Shown here piece by piece: positions 46,322-56,248 of a stretch of 64,000 nt of DNA. The stretch's first letter is position 1. The number at the start of each line of letters is the position of its first letter. Location of the stretch: assembly GCA_024195265.1 (NCBI GenBank), contig JAJLRJ010000004.1:3554159-3618158 (forward strand), written 5' to 3'. The notes below the pieces were generated by a model. The model saw only the letters and a list, made by a program, of their open reading frames with translations. It made no database searches and had not been told where the DNA came from. The DNA is from Dendrophyllia cribrosa. Its lineage: Eukaryota; Cnidaria; Anthozoa; Scleractinia; Dendrophylliidae. Made by a program: the position numbers and the translations under genes.

Positions 46322-49300
46322 GTAGAAAATAATTTTTTATTGTTTAGAAAAAAGCCACTTAATTTACTGCATTAATATTGATAGTTAACCCTATTCAGCC
46401 TGGGGGGAGGGGGGCACAAAGTGCCCGCGCTAACTTTCAACATTCATAACTTCCTTAATATGTATTCAAACGCCATCAATTTCATATGACAATTTATTGA
46501 TCACGTGACTTGATGTTCCCATGGCAACAAGATTTTGACAGCCATATTTGTACCTTTGAGGGAAGAAAAACAATGTTTATTGGTATAACTTTTATATTTT
46601 TACGTCATTTAGCGTTTATTTATTGGTTTGATTAATTTTGGGTCAATTTAGACGGTTTTTAAGAGGTTTTAAAAAATTTCAGAAATCCAAGATGGCGGAT
46701 CCAAGACTGGAGGCCGTATAACTAATTACCTAATAACTACGTCATATGACGTCATCGTTCCATTGTGCGGACCGCAAAGGAGACAGTTTTGGACGTACTA
46801 TGTACCCTCTAGGTTTCATTGCCATAGCCTTAATTTTCTCGAAGTTACACAATGTGCCCCCCTCCCAGGCTCAGGAACTTAAAAAACGCCCAGGCTGAAT
46901 AGGGTTAATATGAGTGACAATTATCCGACGTCTAGGTATTCCAGGCGTCAATCTGTTAACTGTCTATTGCTTTTATCAATCCGAGCATGTTAATGCATAG
47001 CTCGTCCGATCCCTTGGTGAAGACCCCCCGCGAAGTAAATTCTTTTTTCCTTTGGAAGTAATGATTTTTAGCCCTAACAATCACCAAAAGTATACAGCAA
47101 ACTGGATTTAGCATCCTTAAATTCCTTAAGGTTTGATTATTGTGATCACGTTAACGTCATAATTTGGACAAAAAGGAAACTTTAATTGGGGTTCGGATGG
47201 TTAACTTTGGCTAAGGGGAAATCATAGGCTGCTTTTTGCCTTTATGCATAAAGACTATCCGTACCTTGAATGGACAAAATATTTTATCTTATTAATTGTG
47301 TCACGTCACCTCTTTTACGAAATAATCCTTTAACTGTAAAATCCTAGTCAACCATTCAGGACAGATTCAAATTGGGGAGAACCATACAAATACATTAACG
47401 TTTTAATATATATCCATCATATACCATGTCGGCACCCCATTTTCCATTTTTTCATCACATATTTTTGTGCAACAAAACAATGATAACGGTTCGCGTGATG
47501 CAAATATTCGACACTTAAACTAAACAGTGGTTTAATTTCACCAAGTTTGTGCCTGTTTCTGTAAATCACTTCAAAGCTATTATCGTTTTCGGATGCAAAT
47601 TAAGCTCTGAGCCATGCCTTAACATGTTTGAACAAATTGACTTGTTCTTTCTCTTGAATCGACTCACCTGAATCCGTTGGCCTTTGAGTGGGAACCTGGG
47701 TCGGAGCCGAAGTCTGAACACCACCACCACCTCCTGTATTAGAACCTGTTAAGCATAATTGTAATAATAAAGTAGTGTTACATGTGTAGGTAAACGCCAG
47801 AAACCCATAAGTGGGTTGAAACGTGTAACGCGCATTCACAGCTTCCGAATATCCATTTTTTGCTTAGTACCATATTTGGAAACCCCTCGGTCCCTCGGGA
47901 TTGAAAGCAAGTTATTCTAGCTAATTGATTGGTTAATATTTTCATCTTGATTTTCCAAATATGGCTGTAACAACTTCTTAGAAAATTGCCGAATAATCGG
48001 AAGCTTGTTTTGAAGCGTACAAGAGACAGTTGCGCGTTTCAACCCACTTACGGGTTTCTGATAATACATCCTTTTTAGGTGAATAATTCAGGTGGCAACC
48101 AACATTTTGTCATACAATGTTTACGGCTCCTATTACACCCTGAAGGTGTCAAATTGAACATAATTTGAAAAACGGGGTCGGGGTCGTATAAATTAAAAAA
48201 AAAAGAACAAGAGACACATGAGCAATATGCCTTATTTCATTCTCTCCCTCCTACCGACATGCGACATGCTTTGAGTCCATTAATAAAATTTGAACATGTA
48301 GCCGCTCAAATTACGCTAAGGCTGTGACACTTACCATACAAGGATTGTATGCCAGCAATGTCGTCAGAATGCAGCTGCATGTTGGGCACGTAGCCAGTAT
48401 AATAAGGGTACATAATGGCGCCCTGGATGTTTGAATGTTGTAGGCCCAAAGAATGCCCGAACTCGTGCACCGCCACCCACAAAAGATTGGTGCCAGACGC
48501 GGTGTTATGTGTGTAGGTTTCATCTTCATCAAAATGAGCTCGTCCATCCGAAGGGAAATACGCATGCGCCAGAACACCTGAAGGACCGTCGAATGGATAT
48601 GGACAAGTTTGCTCCGCATTGGTACCGTAGTGACTGTATCTCCCAAAGCTAAAAGAAATCATGCATATTTGTTAAGTAAGAAGGTTTGTTAAGTAAGAAG
48701 GTAAGTAAATAGTTTTATACAATAATGATATCACACATAATAGCGAAACAGACAAACTTGTAGCCTCCGAGAATTACAAAATTGACAAAGCTAAATGTGG
48801 CCTAGTGATAGGGTCAAGCCCATATCATACCGTCCAGAAGGATGTCGGACACCTTATTGAGACTTATATAACGGAGTAACTGGTTAGCTTTCAGTTGATG
48901 AGGTTAGGAGTAGCAGTTTATATAGTTAAATTTAGGACTAAACAACCCGAGAAGCTAAGTGGTGCAGTGGTACGGAGGTTATGCAAGCCTAAGCCTAGCT
49001 GAGGTCACAGGTTCAATCCGGAGTGGGGAGTTTAGATTTTCTTTTTTACACTTAAAAATTTATTGAAAATAAAATTCAAGTATCGCTATCACGTTATACC
49101 TTATTCAATAAAGGTTGCTTTGGCAATTGGTCATTGGTAATTGGGCATACGGAAACAATGCGATGTTTTTGCTTGAGTGACCGCCAAACAATAGCTTCCC
49201 AATGCCCAATTACCAATGACCAAAGCAACCTTTATTGAATTAGGTGTATACAGTCTTTTGATTAAACGTTGTCATTGATCGGTCTCATCCCTACGCGACC

Positions 49301-52300
49301 AGACCGAAAGGGATTATGGAGAGAATCAATTCACATTCAACAACTCCACATTATCAAAATACGAAACGTCCTTAACGGAATATGCATAGAAGTGACTGTT
49401 GTCGTCTTTGCGTAACACGCGAAGACAAACGTGAGTTTTGTTCTCCATTGTAAACGCGATAGAGAATAATTAATCATGCATTTTAATTCACCCATACTCC
49501 CTTTCGGTCTGGTCGCGTAGTGGTAAGACCGATCAATGACAACGTTTAATCAAAGGACTGTATAAGTCTCAATAAGGTGTCCGATGTCCTTCTGGACGGT
49601 ATGATTTAGGCACAACCTAGTGATAGCCAAAATTAATCAAAGGCTCCTATGAGCCAACTTGTGAATACGAAACGACCTTTAGACCCTTCCCCTCTAATAC
49701 GCGTTTTGCTCCACCGATCCCCCTTCCTCTGCGTACAACTCTCCACCCTCCCCACCCTCCCCACCCTCCAACAGCGTCCTGTATGTAAAGCAGGGAACCA
49801 TGCATTATCTACCACATTTAAAGGGGCACTGTCCCGGCTGAAATATCGTGTTTTCATGGTTATGGTCGGGAGCTTGCTTTAAGCTTTCTTTATTATCTTG
49901 AAATTGATAGAAACCAACGTCAAAAGAAATAGAAGCAAAGAAAAATGAACTAAACAGACAAAATAACGACTAGAAAAGTTAAAATTTCACAAGAATCGCA
50001 AGTTTTCTTTACCGCCTGTCAATAAATATAATTTCATGAACTATAATCCACTTCTATCGTACTTGCAGTCTTGCACTTTATCTCCAAACTACTGCTTTTG
50101 TTTTGCTCTATAGAACATTTTATCGAACTAAGCTGTATATTGTTTGTATTCCTTTGTATTGTAACCTTTTAAATCTGCTTGTTACGTAAATGTTTTGCAT
50201 AAATAAAAAAAAAAAATTGTGGCATTTGGCGATATAACATGGAAATAAGCTAAGCCAGTTATTTCAGCGGGACAGTGTCCCTTTTAAACGGGCAAAATAT
50301 ATGCGCAAGCCTTGTATACTGGTCAGCAGAATTTCCAAGAAAAGTTTACAGCCGATGGATGGAAGGAAGGAGTGAACATTTGCATATTTGACTCCATCTG
50401 CTTTCACTCGTTCAACGCTTCGCGTATTCTCGAATTAAAAAAGGATTAAAAGTATGTGTATTAAGTGAAGAACCCTTCTTTTGTTTGTAGACGATCTTAT
50501 GAAATTGAAGTAGAATTTGAAAAGGTTGTATCCACCTAATTGCAATAACGTTGTCATAGAAAAATGAAAAACGAAAACAGCCAAAAAGGAATTAATTAGC
50601 TTTTAATAATTATCATAGCGACAAGCGGCACGATTAAGCGTGTAGCGGCTATTGTTAATTTTTAATTAAGCGTGCATCGGCTATTGTTATTTGAAATTTA
50701 CCTAGGTAAAAGTTGAAATCATATGGTAACCGTCCATGTTAGAAATATTTTGCTACCCGGTTGATGTCATTCTCTGAGAATAACTGTTACATGTGCACAG
50801 TTGCACTACGAAAAAGGAAATGTGAAAAAACCTGTTCTTAAACATAGTTCTTGTGCACGTTTTGAGAATTATTAAAATCCGGCGAAAATGTACTTTGTAT
50901 GTCTAATTAATTCCTATTGGCCTTTTTTCATTTTTCATTTTTCTATGACAACGTTATTGCAATTAGGTGTATATATATATGTTTTTAAATTTTTTATTAG
51001 TCCTGAAATTATAAAACTGTTACAAACGAAGTCACGTGCGTCCGATGTTAGTATCCCTAGTGCATGTAAAGCTCAACGAACCATTCATGTTAGGTGCTCG
51101 CTAAACAAAGGTATCGAATGCGTGTTGGTGGTTCGAATAATAGTTGAAGTCAGAGTCTTTTTAACTTACCTGATTTTGATGTCGGCTTCACTAGCACTGT
51201 TAACTTCACTGAAAGTCAGCGAAGACACATCAGCCCAGAACTGCAGTGCATCACCAAATATTTGCCTCTGCAGATTCTGTGTATAATTATTTGTCATGAG
51301 GAAACGAAGAATGAAGGAAAGATAAAGAAAAGAAACTATTAAAATTTATGTGTATGTAATTTGACTGTTATCTGCTAGCTGAACAAGGATAACTATCCAT
51401 AGTAACGTCTACATCAAAAGACGTCACAAGTTGAAAATATCTATGTACTAGATAAAATCAACTAAGATAAAATATGACAAGAATAATAGCGGAGCACTCG
51501 CGGACCGAAGGCCCCCTGCGTAGCACCATACTCATGGAGCCCATGCCCGTCATTTTTCATGGTCATGGCCAGCGGAATGTTTCGCGGGCGGCGTCTGTGC
51601 ATGTGTGTCCGAACGTTAATTGGGCAGGGCCAATTCGCGGGCGCGTATGACGACGCAAAACATGCGCGTATGACGTCGCGTAACATCCGGGATCCTAGCA
51701 ATTTTTAAAGCAAAGCGAGGCTTTGTTTTTCGCGCGGCTGCACAGCCGATGTCACGTCAGCTGAGAAAAAACTTTTGATGTTTTGCTGTGTTAAGCAGAG
51801 AAGAACGCAGCAAAACATCAAAGAAAAGTCGTTATTTTCCTGCAGGTTTTCGCGGTTTGCTACTCAAGACAGGGATACTAATTAAGGGATACTCAGAAGC
51901 CGCTATAGTGGAAAAAAAAAGCTTTCAGGAATCATTTTGCTTCGAGGTACTTCATACGTTTTAATCAATGCGGGAGTATTTCTCACTGAAAAAGCGGAGA
52001 TGTAAAGAATTTCTTAAAGGTAAAACAAATCACATTTTTCGATGGGAATTTATGTTGATATCAATCTGTGATTGACTTTTTCTTTGTGTCCTGTTAGTTT
52101 TGAAGAATTGTGTTTTGTATTGTATTCAAATTCAGTCGTTTTATGATTTCTTTCATCGATGGCAGCTCGGCCTCGATGCGCTATAAATGGTTCGCGTTTT
52201 GCTTTTAAACTGAAACTTATGGAGATTTGAATAAAATTTTCCGAAAGAAGATTGTGTTGTCCATTTTTTATTGTTTGTTCATTCATTACATGCATAGGTT

Positions 52301-54877
52301 GAAAAGCGATTTTATGTAAACAAAACAAGACTTGCATTTTATAGTTCTAACTTCACTCGCGTGGACTTATGCAAATATGTTTGTGTATTTTTTGCAATTT
52401 TGATTTCCAAATCAGTTTCTCGGGCAATTTTTGATAAGCAACAGGTGTATTTTATTCGGAAAGTAGTCGTACTAGTTATTGTTTTTGTGAACTTTTGTAC
52501 GGTCTAAATGTATTGTGCAGACGGTTGCGTAATTCTGTTTTTGAGAATTGCTAAAATTGAAAAATAGCCCGGTCGTCAATCTTAAAAGGGGCTATGTCGC
52601 AAGGTGAGTCTGCGCAATGAGTTCCTGTCATGTGACGTCACCTGACGTCACACATAACAAATTTCTATTGTTCCCTCCCGGATCGCGGCAAGTTTTATCG
52701 CGCTTGCACTCGTGTCGAACCACGCGAGGTAAACAAACACACGATCGATTTCGCTTTTAAATTGCTCCCCAACTTCCACCACTACTGGAAGACGTCGAAC
52801 TGATTTTTTGAAGGTACGACTAACAAATCGCAGATATAATTTAACAAAAATCTAGCCAAGTAAATACTCTAACTAATTTGTAAACTTGAGATCTATCCCT
52901 CCACGCAATACGACGGGATGGAACGGATTGCAGCGAATTCGACAATAATGGCCGCCAACGTGATAAAAAGCCACCGGACGTTTTTCAAGTTGTTAGTACC
53001 CAGTACTCACCCGCCATTCTCGCGACATAGCCCCTTTAATTCTTGTGCTTCCGACCTTTCACCTCAGTTAAGTTTATCATCGGCTTTCTGTTCAGAGACC
53101 GACGCTGTTAGGCTCAGCCTATCTATATATATATTATTACCTCCGTGACTGTAATTTAACAGCCTGAGGCCATACTGAGTGATGAGGACTGTTTTTTTTT
53201 TCATTAGCAGGATCTTCATTTACACTGAAATTGAAAGCATAGCCCATCGTTTTTCCTTGTTTTGCTTTCTTTTTTTTTGCCTTTCTGACATCGCCGTGAG
53301 TCTTTATCTATAAGAAATTCTATGTGTTGTTTACCACACACTCTACCTTTGAAAGCGTATAGTATACAAAAAATAATATGACAGAAAATGGTGACTGACT
53401 GTGAACATGTAACTACATCATACTTACATGATCAAGATCCGCACCAGATTGAACGTAATACGTCAAATGTGTCTTTGCCCATTTCGAGGAAGTAGCATAT
53501 CTTCGCATGCGCCCGTCTTCACTAACATCAGTAACACCGCATCGAGATTTCTTCATAAGATTGACAGTTGAGGCATCCAAAATGCCGCTGACTTTCAGGC
53601 CGAAGAACTCTTGAAACTTTCGGATGGCCGTTGATACATCGTGGTTGCCACTTCTCGAGGATGATATGTACCCGTATTGACTTAAAAATTTCTGGCAGAA
53701 AATATCAATAAAAATATTTCTAATAGTAATGTTGAACAAATAATATTGTACTGTTTTGCAAGAATAAACTACACAAAAATTAGCACTGAAAGTTTTATGG
53801 TGAAACAAGAGTGAATGTCGTCACTTTGACCGTTATAAATATTTTTGAGGTTTTATGTAAGTTAACGGCTTATCCAGATCTTTTGATGATGATTCGATCC
53901 TTCTACAAAATTTATCTTTTTTATTGATCAACCGTTTAGAAACAAACATCAATGACACCGTGTGCATGTCATTTTCAAAGCCGAAGTCCATGACTGTTAC
54001 GACGAACACCCTAACCTTAGAGGGCAGAGTTCTGTTTTAAATAGACACTGTTCGGCTAGACTCCGAGTAGTCTCTCATTTTTCTTCAGGGATAGTAGAGC
54101 GAGCGAAACGCGAGCGCGCGTGAAAATCAACCTACGCGAGAAAGGCAAGATGCGTCTCGCCTTTCTCGCGTGGGATGATTTTCACGCGTGCTCGCGTTCT
54201 GCTCGCTCTACATCCCTGAGGAAAAATGAGGGACTACTCGTAATCTACTGTCCCGCCGAAATAAAAATACAATTTCCATGCTATATCGCCAAATATATAA
54301 ACGTGCAGGATTGTAAGGATGGAAGTGCCGGATCACAGTTCATCAAATCTCATTTCGTGACAGACGATTCAGAAATCAAAATTGTTATTATAGTGGAAAT
54401 TAAGTTTTTTAGCCCTTCTTCTTCCTCTTCAGTTCATGTCTTTGCGTTTATATCTTTTGGCAATTGTTTCTTCCTATTTCAAGACAATAAAAAACAAGCT
54501 TAAAGCAAACACCAGTGGCCTTAATCATGAAGAAAGCACGATATTTCAGCTTTTAAGTCGTAGTGGCCCTGTAAACTGATAAAGATCCTACAAATATAAA
54601 AAAAGAGAAAAACGTAGCCAGCCGTTTTAATTTTCTACAACCGCTGGATGCTAGATAAGCCAAATTCTCTGCAAAAAGTTTTAAAAACGTTTTTTAAAAT
54701 AAGATTAAAAAAACACCTGGATACATAATATCGTGCACTTATTCGGTACTGGAAAATTGATAATACTGCGAGTGTATTCCAAAGCGACGTTCTTACCAAG
54801 CCATAAGTTTGGTCATCTTCACAAACCGCAGCTCCAAAAAGGAACGCCACCAAAACAGCCACAGTAAAAAACTTCAT
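45526..54877 (-). CDS. Matrix metalloproteinase gene 3 with C-terminal ShKT domain
   Basis: Six exons: 54797-54877, 53428-53691, 51170-51276, 48335-48648, 47668-47745 and 45526-45659. They join in frame to 325 residues plus stop. Order: signal peptide (about 1-19), propeptide with SRCGVTDV (76-83; the usual PRCGxPDV is altered at both prolines), furin-type RMRR (88-91), and catalytic domain with [11 protein letters not shown] (H212, E213, H216, H222) and Met-turn Met230. A Gly/Thr/Pro/Gln linker (257-282) follows, then a six-cysteine ShKT domain (C284, C293, C302, C315, C319, C322). MMP plus ShKT recalls vertebrate MMP23, where the ShKT-like domain affects potassium channels; that function is not shown here. 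Unlike genes 1 and 2, the catalytic N-terminal part is split by an extra intron. A conserved GTAAGT inside the last exon (45534-45539) leaves open an alternative end. Confidence 0.9.
45660..47667. other. MMP gene 3 intron 5
   Basis: Holds the TTAA MITE at 46385-46908 and the intronic part of duplication copy A. No additional exon was seen. Confidence 0.5.
46385..46908. mobile_element. TTAA-flanked MITE (CCCTATTCAGCCTGG family) in intron 5
   Basis: TTAA-CCCTATTCAGCCTGGGGGG on the left and CCAGGCTGAATAGGG-TTAA on the right, with a perfect TTAA target copy on both sides. Just inside, GGGGGGCACAAAGTGCCC and GTGCCCCCCTCCC extend the inverted repeat. It is 524 bp and non-coding. Confidence 0.8.
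47668..47745 (-). CDS. MMP gene 3 exon 5 (linker)
   Basis: 78 bp, symmetrical phase 1-1. The acceptor is CTTAACAG/GTTCTA and the donor TTCAG/GTGAGT. It encodes SNTGGGGGV followed by a Thr/Pro/Gln-rich hinge ([13 protein letters not shown]), a flexible and probably glycosylated spacer. Confidence 0.82.
47798..48060. mobile_element. TIR element (CAGAAACCCATAAGTGGG family) in intron 4
   Basis: CAGAAACCCATAAGTGGGTT with GAAACG on the left is inverted at the right as CGTTTCAACCCACTTACGGG with TTTCTG. It is 263 bp, occupies much of intron 4 (47746-48334), and is non-coding. Confidence 0.75.
48335..48648 (-). CDS. MMP gene 3 exon 4 (zinc-binding part)
   Basis: 314 bp. The acceptor is TTCTTTTAG/CTTTGG and the donor TATG/GTAAGT. 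It encodes [39 protein letters not shown] and [11 protein letters not shown]. It is shorter than the equivalents in genes 1 and 2 because it lacks their tryptophan-rich insertion before the zinc helix. Confidence 0.92.
48801..49625. mobile_element. Composite TIR element with 10-bp flanking repeat, intron 3
   Basis: CCTAGTGATA occurs at 48801-48810 and 49616-49625, flanking an inverted pair of about 45 bp that starts TCATACCGTCCAGAAGGATG. Inside lie a tRNA-like SINE segment and a second inverted pair at about 49107-49245 (GGTTGCTTTGGCAATTGGTC and its complement). A 9-11-bp target duplication would fit a Mutator-like element. The TIR tips are imperfect, so the superfamily is tentative. Confidence 0.6.
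48940..49080 (+). repeat. tRNA-derived SINE segment
   Basis: A box TGGTGCAGTGG (48960-48970) and B box GGTTCAATCC (49010-49019), 50 bases apart, match pol III consensus. The downstream tail ACACTTAAAAATTTATTGAA AATAAAATTC is shared with copies at about 57720-57840 and 59068-59188. No functional tRNA cloverleaf was drawn. Confidence 0.65.
49818..50287. mobile_element. TTAA-flanked MITE (AGGGGCACTGTCC family) in intron 3
   Basis: TTAA-AGGGGCACTGTCCCGGCTGA on the left and CAGCGGGACAGTGTCCCTT-TTAA on the right. It is 470 bp, related to 36590-36862 and 54245-54575, and non-coding. Confidence 0.8.
50533..50969. mobile_element. TIR element (CACCTAATTGCAATAACG family) in intron 3
   Basis: The left end, CACCTAATTGCAATAACGTT with GTCATAGAAAAATGAAAA, is inverted at the right as TTTTTCTATGACAACGTTAT and TGCAATTAGGTG, giving arms of about 65 bp. 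Non-coding. Confidence 0.75.
51170..51276 (-). CDS. MMP gene 3 exon 3
   Basis: 107 bp. The acceptor is TACACAG/AATCTG and the donor ATCAG/GTAAGT, phase 2. It encodes [20 protein letters not shown] and TFSEVN...DIKI, aligning with the second half of exon 2 in genes 1 and 2. The exon is too short to show as a long open frame. Confidence 0.87.
51487..53134 (+). mobile_element. Single unit of the TAGCGGAGC...GGCTCAGCC element in intron 2
   Basis: Starts TAGCGGAGCACTCGCGGACC and ends GTTAGGCTCAGCCTATC in a (TA)n tract. The same unit occurs twice, head to head, at 61019-63030. No reading frame is shared among the copies. The end carries a small GGCT-AGCC hairpin and the copies end in (TA)n, so a microsatellite-targeting element is possible, but I cannot assign a class. 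It is interrupted by a MITE at 52582-53039. Confidence 0.65.
52582..53039. mobile_element. TTAA-flanked MITE (AGGGGCTATGTCGC family), nested
   Basis: TTAA-AAGGGGCTATGTCGC on the left and GCGACATAGCCCCT-TTAA on the right. It is inserted inside the larger element. The matching site in the other copies is unoccupied; at 62918-62921 the sequence reads CAATC-TTAA-TTCTTG. This fixes both element boundaries and the TTAA duplication directly from sequence. Confidence 0.9.
53428..53691 (-). CDS. MMP gene 3 exon 2 (propeptide, cysteine switch)
   Basis: 264 bp. The acceptor is TTCTGCCAG/AAATTT and the donor GATCAT/GTAAGT, phase 0. It encodes [30 protein letters not shown] and the first catalytic strand (THLTYYVQ). 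Confidence 0.9.
54064..54240. repeat. Foldback inverted repeat in intron 1
   Basis: CGAGTAGTCTCTCATTTTTC...GTAGAGCGAGCG pairs with CGCTCTACATCCCTGAGGAA and AAATGAGGGACTACTCG. The interior is GAGAAAGGCAAGATGCGTCT CGCC. Confidence 0.75.
54245..54575. mobile_element. MITE of the GGGACACTGTCCC family, truncated, intron 1
   Basis: The left end begins CTACTGTCCCGCCGAAATA, lacking the outermost bases. The right end is CACGATATTTCAGC...AGTGGCCCT. The orientation is opposite to the copy at 49818. It abuts the foldback at 54064-54240, which may have replaced its left tip. Confidence 0.6.
54797..54877 (-). CDS. MMP gene 3 exon 1 (signal peptide)
   Basis: ATG at 54877 opens [19 protein letters not shown], a clear signal peptide, then EDDQTYGL. 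The donor is TTG/GTAAGA, phase 0. Confidence 0.88.
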
Positions 54878-54929
54878 GTTGATATTTTTAGCTTAGAATC
54901 AGAGTGCGTTTTCTTTAAACTAGCTCACA

Positions 54930-54937
54930 CTTTTATA
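54930..54937 (-). promoter_or_regulatory. Putative TATA box for MMP gene 3
   Basis: TATAAAAG on the minus strand, about 53 bases before the ATG. This implies a very short 5' leader of 20-25 bases if transcription starts about 30 bases downstream. It is the best TATA match near any gene in the window. Confidence 0.55.
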
Positions 54938-55701
54938 ATGATGCACTCCGTAGAGTAAATAACTCCTTTGTTTTCACTGTATGACGGGAACAGTGGAAGG
55001 AGAAACAAAGCAATAAACCTGTATCAACAGCAGGTCAAACAAGAAAATAGTTTCATCTTACAGTTGAGTTTCTAATACACGTATCATATTGTCCTGATGG
55101 TCCAGCTGAGTTAAGGCCTTTCAACCCATTCGGCGCGTATCCAAACAATCCAAACAATCTGTGGTGGATCAAGAGTTAGTCTTAAGGGAAAAGGGGGGAG
55201 AGGGAGGGGTGGGGGGGGGGGGGGGAGGGGGGGGGGGGGGTAAAGATGTTAGAGACTGAAAACACGTTTTTCGAGCCTTATGCTGTTATAGTATCACATT
55301 TAATCCTCCGCCCACTTTCAAATATAAAATTGTAACGTTTTTTTGCCTTACGAGTTATTATCTATAAGACCCTGAAGAAAAAAGGCTGTGCCTTTCGAAA
55401 TATTGAACATTTTACAAATGTAGTCTTTTTCGTACCGTTTATCAGCCTCGCTTTTTTATCAAATCGTTTGATTCATTATTTTATAGCTGATTAGATCCTT
55501 CACTACAGGATCCCGGTGTTTCTATTTCGTTACGGTGGTCTTTGCAAATACAGTTAATTATTTCTTTGCATGGTAAGTAAGGGGGGATTTCGGTCGTCAG
55601 CCAGACGCGAACGCCACGATTATTTTCGTGCATCTAACGCTACAGTACGCAGTGATTTGACTGGAATAAACATCTGACGTTATAAGTAGCTGCATCCGGC
55701 G
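54938..55701. other. Upstream of MMP gene 3; contains a G tract
   Basis: No gene is supported. It contains the G-rich tract at 55191-55241. The rest is AT-rich. Confidence 0.4.
55191..55241 (+). repeat. G-rich homopolymer tract
   Basis: About 50 bases nearly all G on the plus strand, broken by a few A and T. It contains several runs of three or more G, so it could form a G-quadruplex. Confidence 0.8.
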
Positions 55702-56248
55702 TTAAAGTACACATGAAGTGAAATTTCAATACCGTTTTGTTTAAGGGTTTTATGTTGTTTATATCACTGCACCTTTATTTCATTTTCAGTCGTTTTCCTC
55801 TTTTGCGCGAAGAGGATTCGCTATTTTTAGCGGTTTGAAAACTCCCGCCGGGGCCTGAAATTTGCGACATTTTGAGCACGGCTAAAATGGTACACACAAT
55901 GGATTTGTGACGTCATTCGTGTGTTCGATCACAACAAAACCTGGCGGAGAAGGGGGCGAACCCGGGGCTAAAATACGCGTCGCTTTCAAACATATTTAAT
56001 CGAAAGAATCCTTCCACAAGTTGCCAAAACTCCACTGTAAAACAAGTTACGTGCTCAGTTGTAAACACACTAATGACGTCACTAGAACCCAGGTCCTTGT
56101 CTAATATGCCCAACTTGCGTCGCTTGTTAAAATATGTTCCCGCCACTTCAAGTGACTTATTTACCCATCAAAATAATTCTTAAAACACCTATTTTCAGAT
56201 TATTGAAAAAAAAAATGGGAGTGAAATTTCACTTCATGTGCACTTTGA
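55702..56248. mobile_element. TTAA-type MITE (AGTACACATGAAGTGAAATT family)
   Basis: TTAA-AGTACACATGAAGTGAAAT on the left and ATTTCACTTCATGTGCACT-TTGA on the right; the right target copy has one change. It is about 547 bp with a GC-rich interior (AAAACTCCCGCCGGGGCCTG). Non-coding. Confidence 0.65.

Noticed and set aside
50888..51286. 132-codon plus-strand open frame
   Set aside because: Its second half is antisense to MMP gene 3 exon 3 and the first half is the arm of a TIR element.
54120..54503. 127-codon plus-strand open frame
   Set aside because: It crosses a foldback repeat and a MITE within MMP gene 3 intron 1 and has no domain.
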